Source: DATBQN01 sp963755825
GTDB taxonomy: Bacteria; Acidobacteriota; Thermoanaerobaculia; Multivoradales; UBA5704
Direction: 5' to 3'
Length of the DNA: 64,000 nt
Assembly: GCA_963755825.1 (NCBI GenBank)
Contig: CAVWLA010000003.1
Location: 1,364,001-1,428,000, forward strand
Below, piece by piece: positions 8,640-17,981 of the stretch. A model generated the notes under the pieces. It was not told where the DNA came from. It did no database searches and saw nothing but the letters and a program-made list of their open reading frames with translations. The position numbers and the translations under genes were made by a program. Position 1 is the first letter of the stretch, and each line of letters opens with the position of its first letter.

Positions 8640-10286
8640 ATGCGCCGCTTCCCACTGCGCCCCGCCCCGGAGGCCGGGCGCGTCCCGGCGCCGCGCGAGC
8701 TCTGGCGGCTGGCGCGGCCCTGGCTGCTGTGGATCGGCGTCCTCCTCGCCGTCACCGCCGTGCTGATCCCGGCGCGCAGCGGCATCGACCAGGTGCACGT
8801 CGCCCTCCTCTACCTGCTGGTGGTGCTCGGCGGCAGCGTCGGCGGCGGCCGCATCCTGGGCTTCGCGCTCGCCTGCTCCTGCTTCCTCCTCATCGACTAC
8901 TTCCTGCAGCTGCCCTACGACCGCATCGCGGTCGACAAACCGCTCGACTGGCTGGTCCTGGTCGCCTTCCTCGCCACCGCGACCGTCGCCACCCAGCTCC
9001 TGGGGCACGCCAACGCGCAGGCCGACGCGGCGCGCCGCCGCGCTGAGGAGGTCGACCAGCTGGCCTCGCTCGGCGCCGAGGCGCTCTCCGTCGGCCGCGC
9101 CGAGGACACCCTGGCGGCGATCGTCGAGGTGATCCGCGACACCACCGGCGCCGCGCTCTGCGAGATCTACACCGCCGAGGAGTGGCAGGCGCCGACGCTC
9201 GCCGCGAGCTCGCGCCAGCTCGCCCCGAGCGGCGCGGAGCCGGTGCACGGCGTGCCGCCGCCGCCGGCGCTGATCGCCTGGGTCGCCGAACGGCGGCTCG
9301 CAGCGGCCGGGGCCGATAGAGCGGTCGGCGGCGGGCCGCAGCCGCCGGAGCCCGCCCCCGCCGACCTCACCGACGCCGGCACCGGCGGCGCCGCGCTCGC
9401 CGACGGCCGCGCCTTCCTCCTGCCGCTCGTCGCCCACGGCCGCGCCGTCGGCGTGCTGCGTCTCGCCGACTCGCGGCCGCTCGCCCTCGATCCCGAGCGC
9501 CGCCGGTTCCTGAACGCCATCGCCTACTACGCCGCGCTCGGCATCGAGCGCGTGCGCCTGGTGGCGGAGGCCGAGCACGCCCAGGCGCTGCGCGAGGGCG
9601 ATCGGCTGAAGGACGCCCTCCTCGCCTCGGTCTCCCACGACCTGCGCACGCCGCTCACCGCCATCAAGGGGCTCGCTCACGAGATCGCCGCCGGCGGCGA
9701 CGAGCGCGCCGCCATCATCGAGCAGCAGTCGGACCGCCTCAACGAGATGGTGGCCGACCTCCTCGACCTCTCGCGCCTGAACGCCGGCGGCATCTCCATG
9801 CGACCCGAGATCAACACCGCCGAGGACCTCGTCGGCGCCGCCATCCAGCAGGTCTCCGGCGCCCTCGGGCGGCGCGAGGTGCGGACGGCGATCGACCTCG
9901 CCGAGCCGGTGCCGGTCGGCCGCTTCGACTTCGTCCACTCGCTGCGCATCCTGGTCAACCTGATCGACAACGCCGGCAAGTACTCGCCGCGCGAGACGCC
10001 GATCGACATCGAGATGGGGCGCGACGGCCCGCTCCTCGCCATCTCGGTCCTCGACCGCGGCAAGGGAGTGCCGGCGAGCGAGCGCGAGCGCATCTTCGAG
10101 CCCTTCTATCGCCCCGAAGGCGTCACCCCCGACGCCCGCGGCTCCGGCCTCGGCCTGGCGATCGCCCGGCGGCTCGCCGAGGCCCAGGAGGGCACCCTCG
10201 TCTATGCCGACCGGCCGGGCGGCGGCAGCGCCTTCACCCTCCGCCTGCCCGCCGCCAGCCTCGCCGCGCTCGGCGAGCCGGCGTGA
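8640..10286 (+). CDS. KdpD-like sensor histidine kinase lacking the KdpD N-terminal domain
   Basis: A 548-residue sensor kinase resembling only the C-terminal half of KdpD. It starts with a DUF4118 region of four closely spaced membrane helices (about residues 25-130), then a GAF-like domain (about 145-300), the phospho-acceptor His333 in SVSHDLRTPLTAIKG, and an ATPase domain with LVNLIDNAGKYSP, DRGKGVPASERERIFEPF and GSGLGLAIARRL. The cytoplasmic KdpD and Usp domains of classical KdpD, which sense potassium and ATP, are absent. It is co-transcribed with the KdpE-like regulator. What it senses is unknown; membrane or turgor signals are possible by homology only. Confidence 0.9.
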   Translation: MRRFPLRPAPEAGRVPAPRELWRLARPWLLWIGVLLAVTAVLIPARSGIDQVHVALLYLLVVLGGSVGGGRILGFALACSCFLLIDYFLQLPYDRIAVDKPLDWLVLVAFLATATVATQLLGHANAQADAARRRAEEVDQLASLGAEALSVGRAEDTLAAIVEVIRDTTGAALCEIYTAEEWQAPTLAASSRQLAPSGAEPVHGVPPPPALIAWVAERRLAAAGADRAVGGGPQPPEPAPADLTDAGTGGAALADGRAFLLPLVAHGRAVGVLRLADSRPLALDPERRRFLNAIAYYAALGIERVRLVAEAEHAQALREGDRLKDALLASVSHDLRTPLTAIKGLAHEIAAGGDERAAIIEQQSDRLNEMVADLLDLSRLNAGGISMRPEINTAEDLVGAAIQQVSGALGRREVRTAIDLAEPVPVGRFDFVHSLRILVNLIDNAGKYSPRETPIDIEMGRDGPLLAISVLDRGKGVPASERERIFEPFYRPEGVTPDARGSGLGLAIARRLAEAQEGTLVYADRPGGGSAFTLRLPAASLAALGEPA

Positions 10287-10332
10287 GGGCGCGGCGGGCG
10301 CCGCATATCTCGGCACCCGCATCTCCCGTCGC

Positions 10333-10362
10333 TTGCGAAATCGCCTAGCGGATGGCTAGAAT
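10333..10362 (+). promoter_or_regulatory. Promoter of the YqaJ/RecT-like operon
   Basis: TTGCGA (10333-10338) and TAGAAT (10357-10362) are separated by 18 bp. Transcription would begin near 10369, downstream of an in-frame ATG at 10352, so the ATG at 10433 is the likely start of the first gene. Confidence 0.55.
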
Positions 10363-10432
10363 CGTCGGGTTCGAGGCACGGAACCTACGCCGTCGCCCTG
10401 GATGCCGCCCCACCTCCCGAGGAACGACCCGG

Positions 10433-11425
10433 ATGCACCGCAGCACCGCAGCGCAGACGCCGGCCAGCCGGCCGCCGGACCTGTCTCTGCCGCCCGAGCG
10501 GCAGCAGGTTCGCGGCCAGCACGTCGGCAGCAGCGAGGCCGCGGCGCTGTTCAATCTGAGCCCCTTCGTCACCCGCCTCGAGCTCTACCTGCGCAAGCGC
10601 GGCGAGCTCCCCGAGCCCGACCTCTCCGCCAACGAGGCGGTGCGCTGGGGGATCTACCTCGAGCCGGCCGTCGGCCAGGGAGTGGCCGAGCGCATGGGGT
10701 GGAGCGTGCGCAAGGTGCACCGCTACCTGACGCACCCGCGGGTGGCCGGGATGGGATGCTCGCTCGATTTCGAGGTGGTGTCCCACGAGCGCGGCACCGG
10801 CGTGCTGGAGGTGAAGACGGTCGACAAGCTCGCCTTCCGTTCCTGGGAGGGCGGCCGGCCGCCCATCCACTACGAGCTGCAGCTGCAGCACCAGCTCGCC
10901 TGCAGCGGGCGGCTGTGGGGAGCGATCGGCGTGCTGATCGGCGGCAACGACCTGCGCGTCTTCCCCTACGAGCGCCACGCCGGCGCCATCGAGCGCATCG
11001 AGCGCGAGGTGCCGGTCTTCTGGCGCGAGGTCGCCCTCGGCCTGCGGCCCAAGGCCAGCTACGAGGCGGACCTCGGGACCCTCACCGCCCTCTACCGCCA
11101 GGCCGCCCGCGGCAGCTTCCTCGACCTGCGCGGCAACCGGCGGGCTAGCGAGCTCGCCGCCACCTACGCGGCGGCGAGCGAGGCCGAGCGGCGGGCGCGC
11201 TCGCGACGCGACGCCGCGAAGGCCGAGCTGCTCGAGATGATCGGCCGCGCCGAGACGGTGTGGATCGACGGCTACCGGGTGACCGCCTGCACGGTCGACG
11301 GCGGCGCCGTCTCCTACGTCCGCGAACCCTACCGCGCCTTCCGCCTCAGCCGCTTCGGCCGCGCGCCCCACCGCGCGCACTCCCCCGGCCGCGACAGGAG
11401 CCCCGAGCATGCGCCGCCCAACTGA
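10433..11425 (+). CDS. YqaJ/lambda-exonuclease-type recombination nuclease
   Basis: A 330-residue nuclease of the YqaJ viral-recombinase family (PD-(D/E)XK fold), which resects double-stranded DNA ends to give single strands for an annealing partner. Family motifs are all present: VGSSEAAALFNLSPFVT near residue 30, a Glu in RWGIYLEPAVGQG, the catalytic Asp in GCSLDFEV, the E-x-K pair in GVLEVKTVDKLAF and the Q-rich YELQLQHQL. The C-terminal part is helical (EAERRARSRRDAAKAELLEM) followed by a basic tail. The next gene, a RecT-like protein, overlaps it by 17 bp, so the two form a Red/RecET-like module. No phage structural, integrase or lysis gene is nearby. Confidence 0.87.
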   Translation: MHRSTAAQTPASRPPDLSLPPERQQVRGQHVGSSEAAALFNLSPFVTRLELYLRKRGELPEPDLSANEAVRWGIYLEPAVGQGVAERMGWSVRKVHRYLTHPRVAGMGCSLDFEVVSHERGTGVLEVKTVDKLAFRSWEGGRPPIHYELQLQHQLACSGRLWGAIGVLIGGNDLRVFPYERHAGAIERIEREVPVFWREVALGLRPKASYEADLGTLTALYRQAARGSFLDLRGNRRASELAATYAAASEAERRARSRRDAAKAELLEMIGRAETVWIDGYRVTACTVDGGAVSYVREPYRAFRLSRFGRAPHRAHSPGRDRSPEHAPPN

Positions 11426-12251
11426 CCGGCCGCCAGCCGATCCTCCGCGCGCCGAGAACCCAGCGGCGATAGACGCGGACGCCGCGCCGTCCGGCCGCCG
11501 GCGCGCGGTGGCGCCGCGCCTGCCGGCCGAGCGCCACCGCCTCGACGCCCAGCGCGAGATGCTCGCCCTGATCGAGACCACCGGCGAGCTCACCAGCAGC
11601 CGCTACGAGCCGCGCGACCTGCCGAGCGCCATCACCCTCGCCCGCCTGATCGCCTCCTCCCCGCTCTGCCCGCCGCCGCTGCGCGGGCGCGAGGCGGACG
11701 TGCTGCTGGTGATGATGACGGGCGCCGAGATGGGCCTGACCACGATGCAGGCGCTGCGCAATCTCCACGTCATCAACGGCCGCATCGGCATGAGCGCGGC
11801 GATGATCCGCAGCCGCTGCCAGGGCCACCCCGACTGCGAGCTCTTCGAGGTCGCCGAGGCCGACGCCACGCACGCCGCGATCGAGGTCAAGAAGCGCGGC
11901 TGGAGCGAGCGCCGCCTGGTCCCCTGGACCATCGCCGAAGCGGAGCGCGCCGAGCTCGTGCAGCCCGATTCGCTGTGGAAGCGCTGGCCACAGGAGATGT
12001 GCGTCGCCCGCGCCACGACGCGGGCGGCGACGATGTACTTCCCCGAAGTGACCAGCGGCATCTTCGCGGAAGAGGATCTGAAGGCGATGCCGCCGGCGGA
12101 GCCGGGGGCGCCCGAGACGGCGGCGCCCGAGGCGCTCCGCGCCGCCGAGCCGCCGGCGCTCACGGCGCTCGATGCCTTCGCCGCCGCCGGCGAAGGCGAG
12201 CCGGCGGCGGGTGACGACGTGGCGCCCGACGACGTCCGCCCGCCTTTGTGA
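11409..12251 (+). CDS. RecT-like single-strand annealing protein
   Basis: A 280-residue protein with the central RecT pattern: a hydrophobic LLVMMTGAEMGLTTMQALRN, HVINGRIGMSAAMIRSRC, an aromatic linker around RWPQEMCVARATTRAATMYF and the end FPEVTSGIFAEEDL. RecT-type proteins pair complementary single strands during homologous recombination, usually with an exonuclease such as the YqaJ protein encoded just upstream. The first 45 residues are Pro/Arg-rich and the last 60 are acidic and Ala/Pro-rich, probably disordered; acidic tails in such proteins often bind SSB or other partners (inference). The start overlaps the upstream gene by 17 bp, so translation is probably coupled. Confidence 0.75.
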   Translation: MRRPTDRPPADPPRAENPAAIDADAAPSGRRRAVAPRLPAERHRLDAQREMLALIETTGELTSSRYEPRDLPSAITLARLIASSPLCPPPLRGREADVLLVMMTGAEMGLTTMQALRNLHVINGRIGMSAAMIRSRCQGHPDCELFEVAEADATHAAIEVKKRGWSERRLVPWTIAEAERAELVQPDSLWKRWPQEMCVARATTRAATMYFPEVTSGIFAEEDLKAMPPAEPGAPETAAPEALRAAEPPALTALDAFAAAGEGEPAAGDDVAPDDVRPPL

Positions 12252-12333
12252 TCTCTTAACGCCCCACCCCCTCCTTCTTTGTGCGGGCTTCACGCCCGCT
12301 CGACTATCTTCCTCCCTGCCGAGGGAGCGGGGC

Positions 12334-13671
12334 ATGCTGAAAAGAGTTTGTGGAACCGCGCTACTCTCCTTGCTCTTTTCGGGCCCCGTCCTCGGCGCTT
12401 TGCAAGCAGAGATCGAAACCGCGCCGGCGGTGACCGAGGTCAATCCTTTGTCTCCCGCCTTATCGCTGGCCGAGGCCCGCCGGCGCGCCTTGCTCCGCAA
12501 CTGGGACTTCCTCGCCGCGGCGAGCGACCTCGACCAGGCGACGGCCGAAGAGATCGTCGCCCGCGAGATCCAGAACCCCAACGCCAGCCTCCTCTCCTCG
12601 CGCCTGCCGATCGACGGCTCGACCGCCGCGACGCCGCGCGGCAACACCCTCTTCGAGCGCAGCTACGACACCGTGCTCGCCGTCAACCAGCTCCTCGAGC
12701 TGCACGGCAAGCGCGCGCTCAAGCGCTCGTCGGCGGCGGCGGGCACGGCGGCGGCGCGCGCCCGCTTCGCCGACGCCCGCCGCGTCCTCGACAACGCGGT
12801 GCTCAAGGCCTATGTCGCCGCCGCGCTCGACGAGGAGAACGCGCGGCTCACGGCGCGCACCGCGGCGTCGCTCCGCGAGTCGGCGAAGATCGCCGCGCGG
12901 CGCCTCGCGGCGGGCGACATCTCGGCCGCCGACGAGGCGGAGATCGAGGTCGCCGCCGACCGCTTCGCCCTCGACGCCGAGGCGAGCGCCGCCGCCGCGG
13001 CGAGCGCCCGCATCGCGCTCGACGTCCTCCTCGGCGAGCCGTCGCCGCGCGGCGACTGGTACGCCGCCGATCACTTGGGCGACCTCGCGGCGCAGGCCGG
13101 CGATCTCGACGTCGAGGCCGCGTTGCGCGCCGCGCCGGCGCGGCCCGACCTCGCCGCCGCCGAGGCCGACCTCTCGCGCGCCGAGCTCGATCTGGCGCTC
13201 GAGCGGGCGCGGCGGCTGCCCGATCCCACGCTCACCCTGCAGTACGAGCACCAGCCGCCCGATCAGGCCAACACCGTCGGGCTGGGGATCGCCATCGACC
13301 TGCCGGTGTGGAACCGGCACACAGGCGAGATCGCCCTCGCCGCGGTGTCGCGCGAGCGGGCGGCGCGCGAGCGCGAGCGGCTGCGCGCCAAGATCGCCGC
13401 CGAGCAGGCGACGGCGCGCGCCAGCTTCAAGAGCGCGCTCGGGCGCTGGCGGAGCTTTCGCCAGACCATCGCGCCGAAGGCCGAGAAGGTGCGCCAGACC
13501 GTCGTCTACGCCTACCAGAACGGCGGCGCCTCGCTCCTCGAGCTGCTCGAGGCCGAGCGCAGCGCCAACGACGTCGCCACCGCCTCGGCGCAGGCCGCCG
13601 CCGACGCCGTCAGCGCCGCCGCCGATCTCGCCGCCGCCGCCAATCTCACCCTCTTCGAGAAACCATCATGA
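12334..13671 (+). CDS. Outer membrane efflux protein (CzcC/TolC-like)
   Basis: A 445-residue outer-membrane factor of a tripartite RND pump. The signal peptide (MLKRVCGTALLSLLF...LGALQA) has no lipobox cysteine. Two repeated OEP halves are visible as long Ala/Glu/Arg-rich helices, each with the LxLAEAxRRA or ARPDLAAAEADLSRAELDLA type entry, and the second half has the hallmarks LPDPTLTLQYEH and GLGIAIDLPVWNRHTGEI. GAGGGAG lies 5 nt before ATG 12334, which decides the start. The next gene overlaps by 4 bp (ATGA). Together with the two following genes it should form a channel exporting divalent metals from the cell. Confidence 0.9.
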   Translation: MLKRVCGTALLSLLFSGPVLGALQAEIETAPAVTEVNPLSPALSLAEARRRALLRNWDFLAAASDLDQATAEEIVAREIQNPNASLLSSRLPIDGSTAATPRGNTLFERSYDTVLAVNQLLELHGKRALKRSSAAAGTAAARARFADARRVLDNAVLKAYVAAALDEENARLTARTAASLRESAKIAARRLAAGDISAADEAEIEVAADRFALDAEASAAAAASARIALDVLLGEPSPRGDWYAADHLGDLAAQAGDLDVEAALRAAPARPDLAAAEADLSRAELDLALERARRLPDPTLTLQYEHQPPDQANTVGLGIAIDLPVWNRHTGEIALAAVSRERAARERERLRAKIAAEQATARASFKSALGRWRSFRQTIAPKAEKVRQTVVYAYQNGGASLLELLEAERSANDVATASAQAAADAVSAAADLAAAANLTLFEKPS

Positions 13672-14831
13672 GAAACGCCAAGAACCCGATCGTCCACCTC
13701 GCCCGCGGTGCCTGCTTCCTGCCGCTCGCACTCCTCGCCGCCGCCTGCAGCCACGAGGCCGCGGCGCCCGACGCCGCCGGCCCGCGCCTCGAAGGCGAGC
13801 GCATCTCCTATGCCGCCAACGCCCCCGAGCTCGCGGCGCTCGCCATCATCCCGGTGCAGGCCGACAACGCCGCCGTCGGCGACACCGTGCGCACCACCGG
13901 CCGCCTCGCCTGGAACGAGGACTCGACAGCCCGCGTCTTCCCGCCCGTCGGCGGCCGCGTCGTCCGCCTCCTCGCCGACGTCGCGACCGGCGTCGGCCGC
14001 GGACAGACGCTCGCCGTCCTCGCCTCGCCCGACTTCGGCCAAGCGCAGGCCGACGCCGTGCGCACCGCGACCGACCTCGCCGCCGCCGAGCGCACCCTCG
14101 AGCGCACCCGCGCGCTCTTCGAGCACGGCGCGGCGCCGAAGAAGGACGTCGAGGCGGCCGAGGCCGACCGCACGCGGAGCCTGGTGGAGAGCGAGCGGGC
14201 GCGGGCGCGCCTGGCGCTCCTCGGCGGCGCCGCCGGAGCGGACGCTGGAGTCGATCAGCGCTACCGGCTGACGTCGCCCATCCGCGGCGTCGTCGTCGAC
14301 CGCGCCCTCAACCCCGGCGAGGAGGTGCGCAGCGACGGTCAGACGCCGCTCTTCACCATCTCCGATCCCACCCGTCTCTGGGTCTACCTCGACCTCACCG
14401 AAAAAGACATCGGCCACGTGCGGCCCGGCATGGCGCTGACGCTGCGCTCCGCCGCCTACCCCGACCGCGTCTTCGCCGGGCGGGTGGAGGTGGTGGGCGA
14501 CGCGCTCGATCCCGCCACCCGCACCGTCAAGGCGCGCGGCTCCCTCGACAACCCGGCGCGCCTCCTCAAGGCCGAGATGTACGTCGACGTCGAGGTGCGC
14601 GACCCCGCCGCGCGGCCCGGTCTCGCGGTGCCCACCGCCGCCATCGTCGCCGACGGCGAGCGCCGCTTCGTCTTCGTCGAGGAGGGGCGCGGCCGCTACC
14701 GGCGCCAGCCGATCACCCCCGGCCCCGAGCGCGCCGGCCGCACCCTGATCCTCTCCGGTCTCGCCCCCGGCGAGCGCGTGGTGAGCGAGGGCAGCCTGCT
14801 CCTCGAATCCGTCCTCACCTCGCGCGCCTGA
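13668..14831 (+). CDS. RND efflux periplasmic adaptor lipoprotein (CzcB-like)
   Basis: A 387-residue membrane-fusion protein joining the inner-membrane RND pump to the outer-membrane channel. It has a lipoprotein signal with lipobox LLAAAC near residue 28, a barrel-sandwich (lipoyl-like) half-motif GGRVVRLLADVATGVGRGQ, a coiled-coil hairpin of Ala/Glu/Arg heptads (about residues 120-180), the returning half-motif LTSPIRGVVVDRALNPGEEV, a beta-barrel with RLWVYLDLTEKDIGHVRPG, and a membrane-proximal domain ending in GLAPGERVVSEGSLLLES. The start ATG overlaps the stop of the outer-membrane gene. I see no N- or C-terminal His/Met-rich metal-binding extension. Confidence 0.92.
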   Translation: MRNAKNPIVHLARGACFLPLALLAAACSHEAAAPDAAGPRLEGERISYAANAPELAALAIIPVQADNAAVGDTVRTTGRLAWNEDSTARVFPPVGGRVVRLLADVATGVGRGQTLAVLASPDFGQAQADAVRTATDLAAAERTLERTRALFEHGAAPKKDVEAAEADRTRSLVESERARARLALLGGAAGADAGVDQRYRLTSPIRGVVVDRALNPGEEVRSDGQTPLFTISDPTRLWVYLDLTEKDIGHVRPGMALTLRSAAYPDRVFAGRVEVVGDALDPATRTVKARGSLDNPARLLKAEMYVDVEVRDPAARPGLAVPTAAIVADGERRFVFVEEGRGRYRRQPITPGPERAGRTLILSGLAPGERVVSEGSLLLESVLTSRA

Positions 14832-14858
14832 TCCCGCGCTCTCCCGCTCCCCGCACCG

Positions 14859-17800
14859 ATGTTCCGCGCCTTCACCTCCTACGCGCTGCGCAACCGCGTC
14901 GTCGTCCTCGCGGCGCTCGCCCTCTTCGCCGCCGCCGGCGTCGCCGCCTTCCGCCATCTGCCGGTCGAGGCCTATCCCGACGTCACCAACGTGCAGGTGC
15001 AGATCATCACCCTCTTCCCCGGGCACGCCGCCGAGGAGGTCGAGCAGCTCGTCACCATTCCGGTCGAGAACGAGATGAACGGCATCCCCAAGCGCGCCTC
15101 GATGCGCTCGATCTCGCTCTTCGGCCTCTCCGTCGTCACCATCGTCTTCGAGGACGACGCCGACTCCGTCTACGTGCGCAACCAGGCCTTCGAGCGCCTG
15201 CAGGCGGCGCAGCTGCCGCCCGGCGCCCAGCCCGGCCTGTCTCCCGACTCGACGCCGGTCGGCGAGATCTATCGCTACACGCTCGCCGCGCCGCCCGGCT
15301 TCTCTCTCCTCGAGCTCAAGGCGCTCGAGGATTGGGTGGTCGAGCGCAAGCTCCGCCAGGTGCCCGGCGTCGTCGACGTGGTGGGCTTCGGCGGCCCCAC
15401 CAAGCAGTACCAGGTGCTGGTCGATCCGCTGAAGCTGAAGTCCTACGGCGTCTCGCTCAAGCAGGTGCTCGACGCCCTGGGGAGCGGCAACCGGAACGCC
15501 GGCGGCGCCTACATCGAGCACGGCAGCGAGATGTACGTGGTGCGCGGGATCGGCATGGTGAAGACGCTCGACGACATCGCGACGATCGCCGTCGCCGAGC
15601 ACAACGGCACGCCGATCTTCATCCGCGACGTCGGGCGGGTGACCGAGGGCGCCGCTCTCCGGCTCGGCCGCGTCGGCAAGCTGCTCGGTATGGTGGCGAT
15701 GGTGGCGGCGGAGCGCGGCTCCCCCGCCGCCGACGAGGACGACGTCGTGCAGGGCACGGTTCTACTGCGCAAGGGCGAGAACGCCCTCGAGGTGCTGGCG
15801 CGGGTGCGCGACAAGGTGGCGGAGATCGGAGCCGAGGACCTGCCGCCGGGGGTCCGCCTCATCCCCCACTACGACCGCACGCTCCTCATCGACCGCACCC
15901 TCCACACCGTGCGCAAGAACATGGCCGAGGGGATCGCGCTCGTCCTCCTCGTCCTCATCCTCTTCCTCGGCCTCGGCAACTGGCGCTCCGCCCTCATCGT
16001 CGCCGCCGTAGTGCCGCTCTCGCTCCTCGGCGCCTTCCTCCTCCTCGACCTCCGCGGCATCCCGGCCAACCTCATCTCGATGGGCGCCATCGACTTCGGC
16101 ATCATCGTCGACTCGGCGGTGGTGGTGACCGAGAACCTGCTGCGCATCCTCGAGGAGCGCGGCGAGAAGGTGCGCTCGCTGGGCGCCGCGATCAGCCAGT
16201 CGGTCTCCGAGATGGGCAAGCCCATCCTCTTCTCGAAGGCGATCCTGCTCACCGCCTTCGTTCCCCTCTACACGCTGCAGCGGGTGGAGGGGAAGATCTT
16301 CCGGCCGATGGCGCTCACCCTCACCTTCGCCCTCCTCGCCGGCACGCTGCTCGCCATCTTCGTGGTGCCGACCCTCCTCTCCTTCGCCCTCAAGGGCCGT
16401 CGCGCCGGCGAGGCCTCGTGGCTGGTCAGCCGCCTGCAGCGCCTCTACGGCAGCTCCCTCGACCTCGCCCTGGCGCACCGCCGCCTGGCGCTCGTCCTCG
16501 CCGTGGCGCTCCTCGCCGGCGCCGCCGCCGTCGGTTCCTCCCTCGGCAGCGAGTTCCTCCCCAAGCTCGACGAGGGCTCGCTCTGGGTGCGGGTCAACAT
16601 GCCGGGGTCGATCTCGCCGACCGAGGCGGACCGCGTCACCCGCGAGGTGCGCCGGCGCCTGGCGAGCTTCCCGGAGGTGAAGATCGTCGTCTCCCAACTC
16701 GGCCGTCCCGACGACGGCACCGACGTCAACGGCTTCGACACTGTCGAGCTCTTCGTCGACTTGAAGCCGCGCGACGAGTGGCGGACGGCGCCCGACCGCG
16801 AGGGCCTGTCGGCGGCGATCCGCCGCAACCTGCAGCAGATCCCGGGGATCGACCTCACCGTCTCGCAGGTGATCGAGGACAACGTCAACGAGGCGGTCTC
16901 GGGGATCAAGTCCGAGCTCTCGGTGAAGATCTTCGGCCACGATCCGGTCAAGCTGCAGGAGATCGCCGACCGCGTCGCCGAGATCCTGAAGACGGTGCCC
17001 GGCACCGCCGACGTCGCCGCCGAGCGGCTGCTCGGCCAGCCTCAGGTGCAGATCTCCGTCGACCGCCAGGCGGTCGCCCGCTCGGGGCTCACCGTCTCCG
17101 ACGTCGAGTCGGTCATCGAGACGGCGCTGGGGGGCGCCGTCGCCACCCAGGTGCTCGACGGCGAGCGCACCTTCGACCTCATCGTCAAGATGGTGCCGAC
17201 GGCGGTCTCCGACCTGGACGCCATCCGCGCCCTCCCCGTCCTCGGGCCGAACGGCGAGAAGCTGGTCTTGGGCTCGCTCGCCCGCGTCGAGGTGGCGCCG
17301 GGCTTCGCGCGCATCTTCCGCGAGGAGAACGCGCGGCGCACCGCGGTCAAGCTGTCGGTCGCCGGCCGCGACCTCGGCTCGCTGGTCGCCGAGGGCAAGC
17401 GGAAGGTCGCCGCCGCCCTCCACCTGCCGCCCGGCTATCGCCTGGAGTGGACGGGGGCCTTCGAGAACCAGCAGCGCGCCGTCAAGCGCCTGGAGGTGAT
17501 CGTGCCGCTCACCCTGGTCGCCGTCTTCTTCCTCCTCTTCCTCGCCTTCGACTCGGCGCGGCTCGCCTTCCTCGTCCTCTTGAACGTCCCCTTCGCCGCC
17601 GTCGGCGGCATCCTCGCCCTGCCGGTCGCCAACCTGGCGCTCTCGGTCGCCGCCCTCGTCGGCTTCATCGCGCTCTTCGGCGTCGCGGTGCAGAATGGCG
17701 TCCTGATGGTCGAGCGCATCCGCGAGCTCCGCCACCAGGGGCGCGAGCTCGACGACGCGGTGCGCGAGGGGGCGATGACGCGCATGCGGGCGGTGGTGAT

Positions 17801-17981
17801 GACGGCGATGATGGCGGCCCTCGGGCTCCTCCCGGCGGCTCTCTCCCACGCCGTCGGCGCCGAGACCTCGCGGCCGTTCGCGGTGGTCATCGTCGGCGGC
17901 CTGGTGACCTCGACCTTCCTCACCCTCTTCGTGCTGCCGCTCCTCTATCGCATCTTCGAGCGCGAGCCGGCGGAGGAGTGA
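14859..17981 (+). CDS. czcA: CzcA-type heavy-metal RND efflux pump
   Basis: A 1040-residue proton-driven inner-membrane pump of the heavy-metal RND family, with the expected 12 membrane helices and two large periplasmic loops. The N-terminus (RNRVVVLAALALF, HLPVEAYPDVTNVQVQI, ENEMNGIPK) is characteristic. The fourth helix reads AIDFGIIVDSAVVVTEN: the D-F-G-x-x-V-D form is typical of pumps for Zn, Co, Cd or Ni, while Cu/Ag pumps (CusA) lack the first Asp. That substrate reading follows family knowledge and is not proof. A second-half landmark is GFIALFGVAVQNGVLMVERI. The gene follows the adaptor by 27 bp and its stop shares one base with the start of a PII-family gene. Confidence 0.95.
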   Translation: MFRAFTSYALRNRVVVLAALALFAAAGVAAFRHLPVEAYPDVTNVQVQIITLFPGHAAEEVEQLVTIPVENEMNGIPKRASMRSISLFGLSVVTIVFEDDADSVYVRNQAFERLQAAQLPPGAQPGLSPDSTPVGEIYRYTLAAPPGFSLLELKALEDWVVERKLRQVPGVVDVVGFGGPTKQYQVLVDPLKLKSYGVSLKQVLDALGSGNRNAGGAYIEHGSEMYVVRGIGMVKTLDDIATIAVAEHNGTPIFIRDVGRVTEGAALRLGRVGKLLGMVAMVAAERGSPAADEDDVVQGTVLLRKGENALEVLARVRDKVAEIGAEDLPPGVRLIPHYDRTLLIDRTLHTVRKNMAEGIALVLLVLILFLGLGNWRSALIVAAVVPLSLLGAFLLLDLRGIPANLISMGAIDFGIIVDSAVVVTENLLRILEERGEKVRSLGAAISQSVSEMGKPILFSKAILLTAFVPLYTLQRVEGKIFRPMALTLTFALLAGTLLAIFVVPTLLSFALKGRRAGEASWLVSRLQRLYGSSLDLALAHRRLALVLAVALLAGAAAVGSSLGSEFLPKLDEGSLWVRVNMPGSISPTEADRVTREVRRRLASFPEVKIVVSQLGRPDDGTDVNGFDTVELFVDLKPRDEWRTAPDREGLSAAIRRNLQQIPGIDLTVSQVIEDNVNEAVSGIKSELSVKIFGHDPVKLQEIADRVAEILKTVPGTADVAAERLLGQPQVQISVDRQAVARSGLTVSDVESVIETALGGAVATQVLDGERTFDLIVKMVPTAVSDLDAIRALPVLGPNGEKLVLGSLARVEVAPGFARIFREENARRTAVKLSVAGRDLGSLVAEGKRKVAAALHLPPGYRLEWTGAFENQQRAVKRLEVIVPLTLVAVFFLLFLAFDSARLAFLVLLNVPFAAVGGILALPVANLALSVAALVGFIALFGVAVQNGVLMVERIRELRHQGRELDDAVREGAMTRMRAVVMTAMMAALGLLPAALSHAVGAETSRPFAVVIVGGLVTSTFLTLFVLPLLYRIFEREPAEE

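Noticed and set aside
12283..12299. GCGGGC-TTCAC-GCCCGC hairpin after the RecT-like gene
   Set aside because: Six pairs and no T-run; such GC hairpins occur by chance in this composition.
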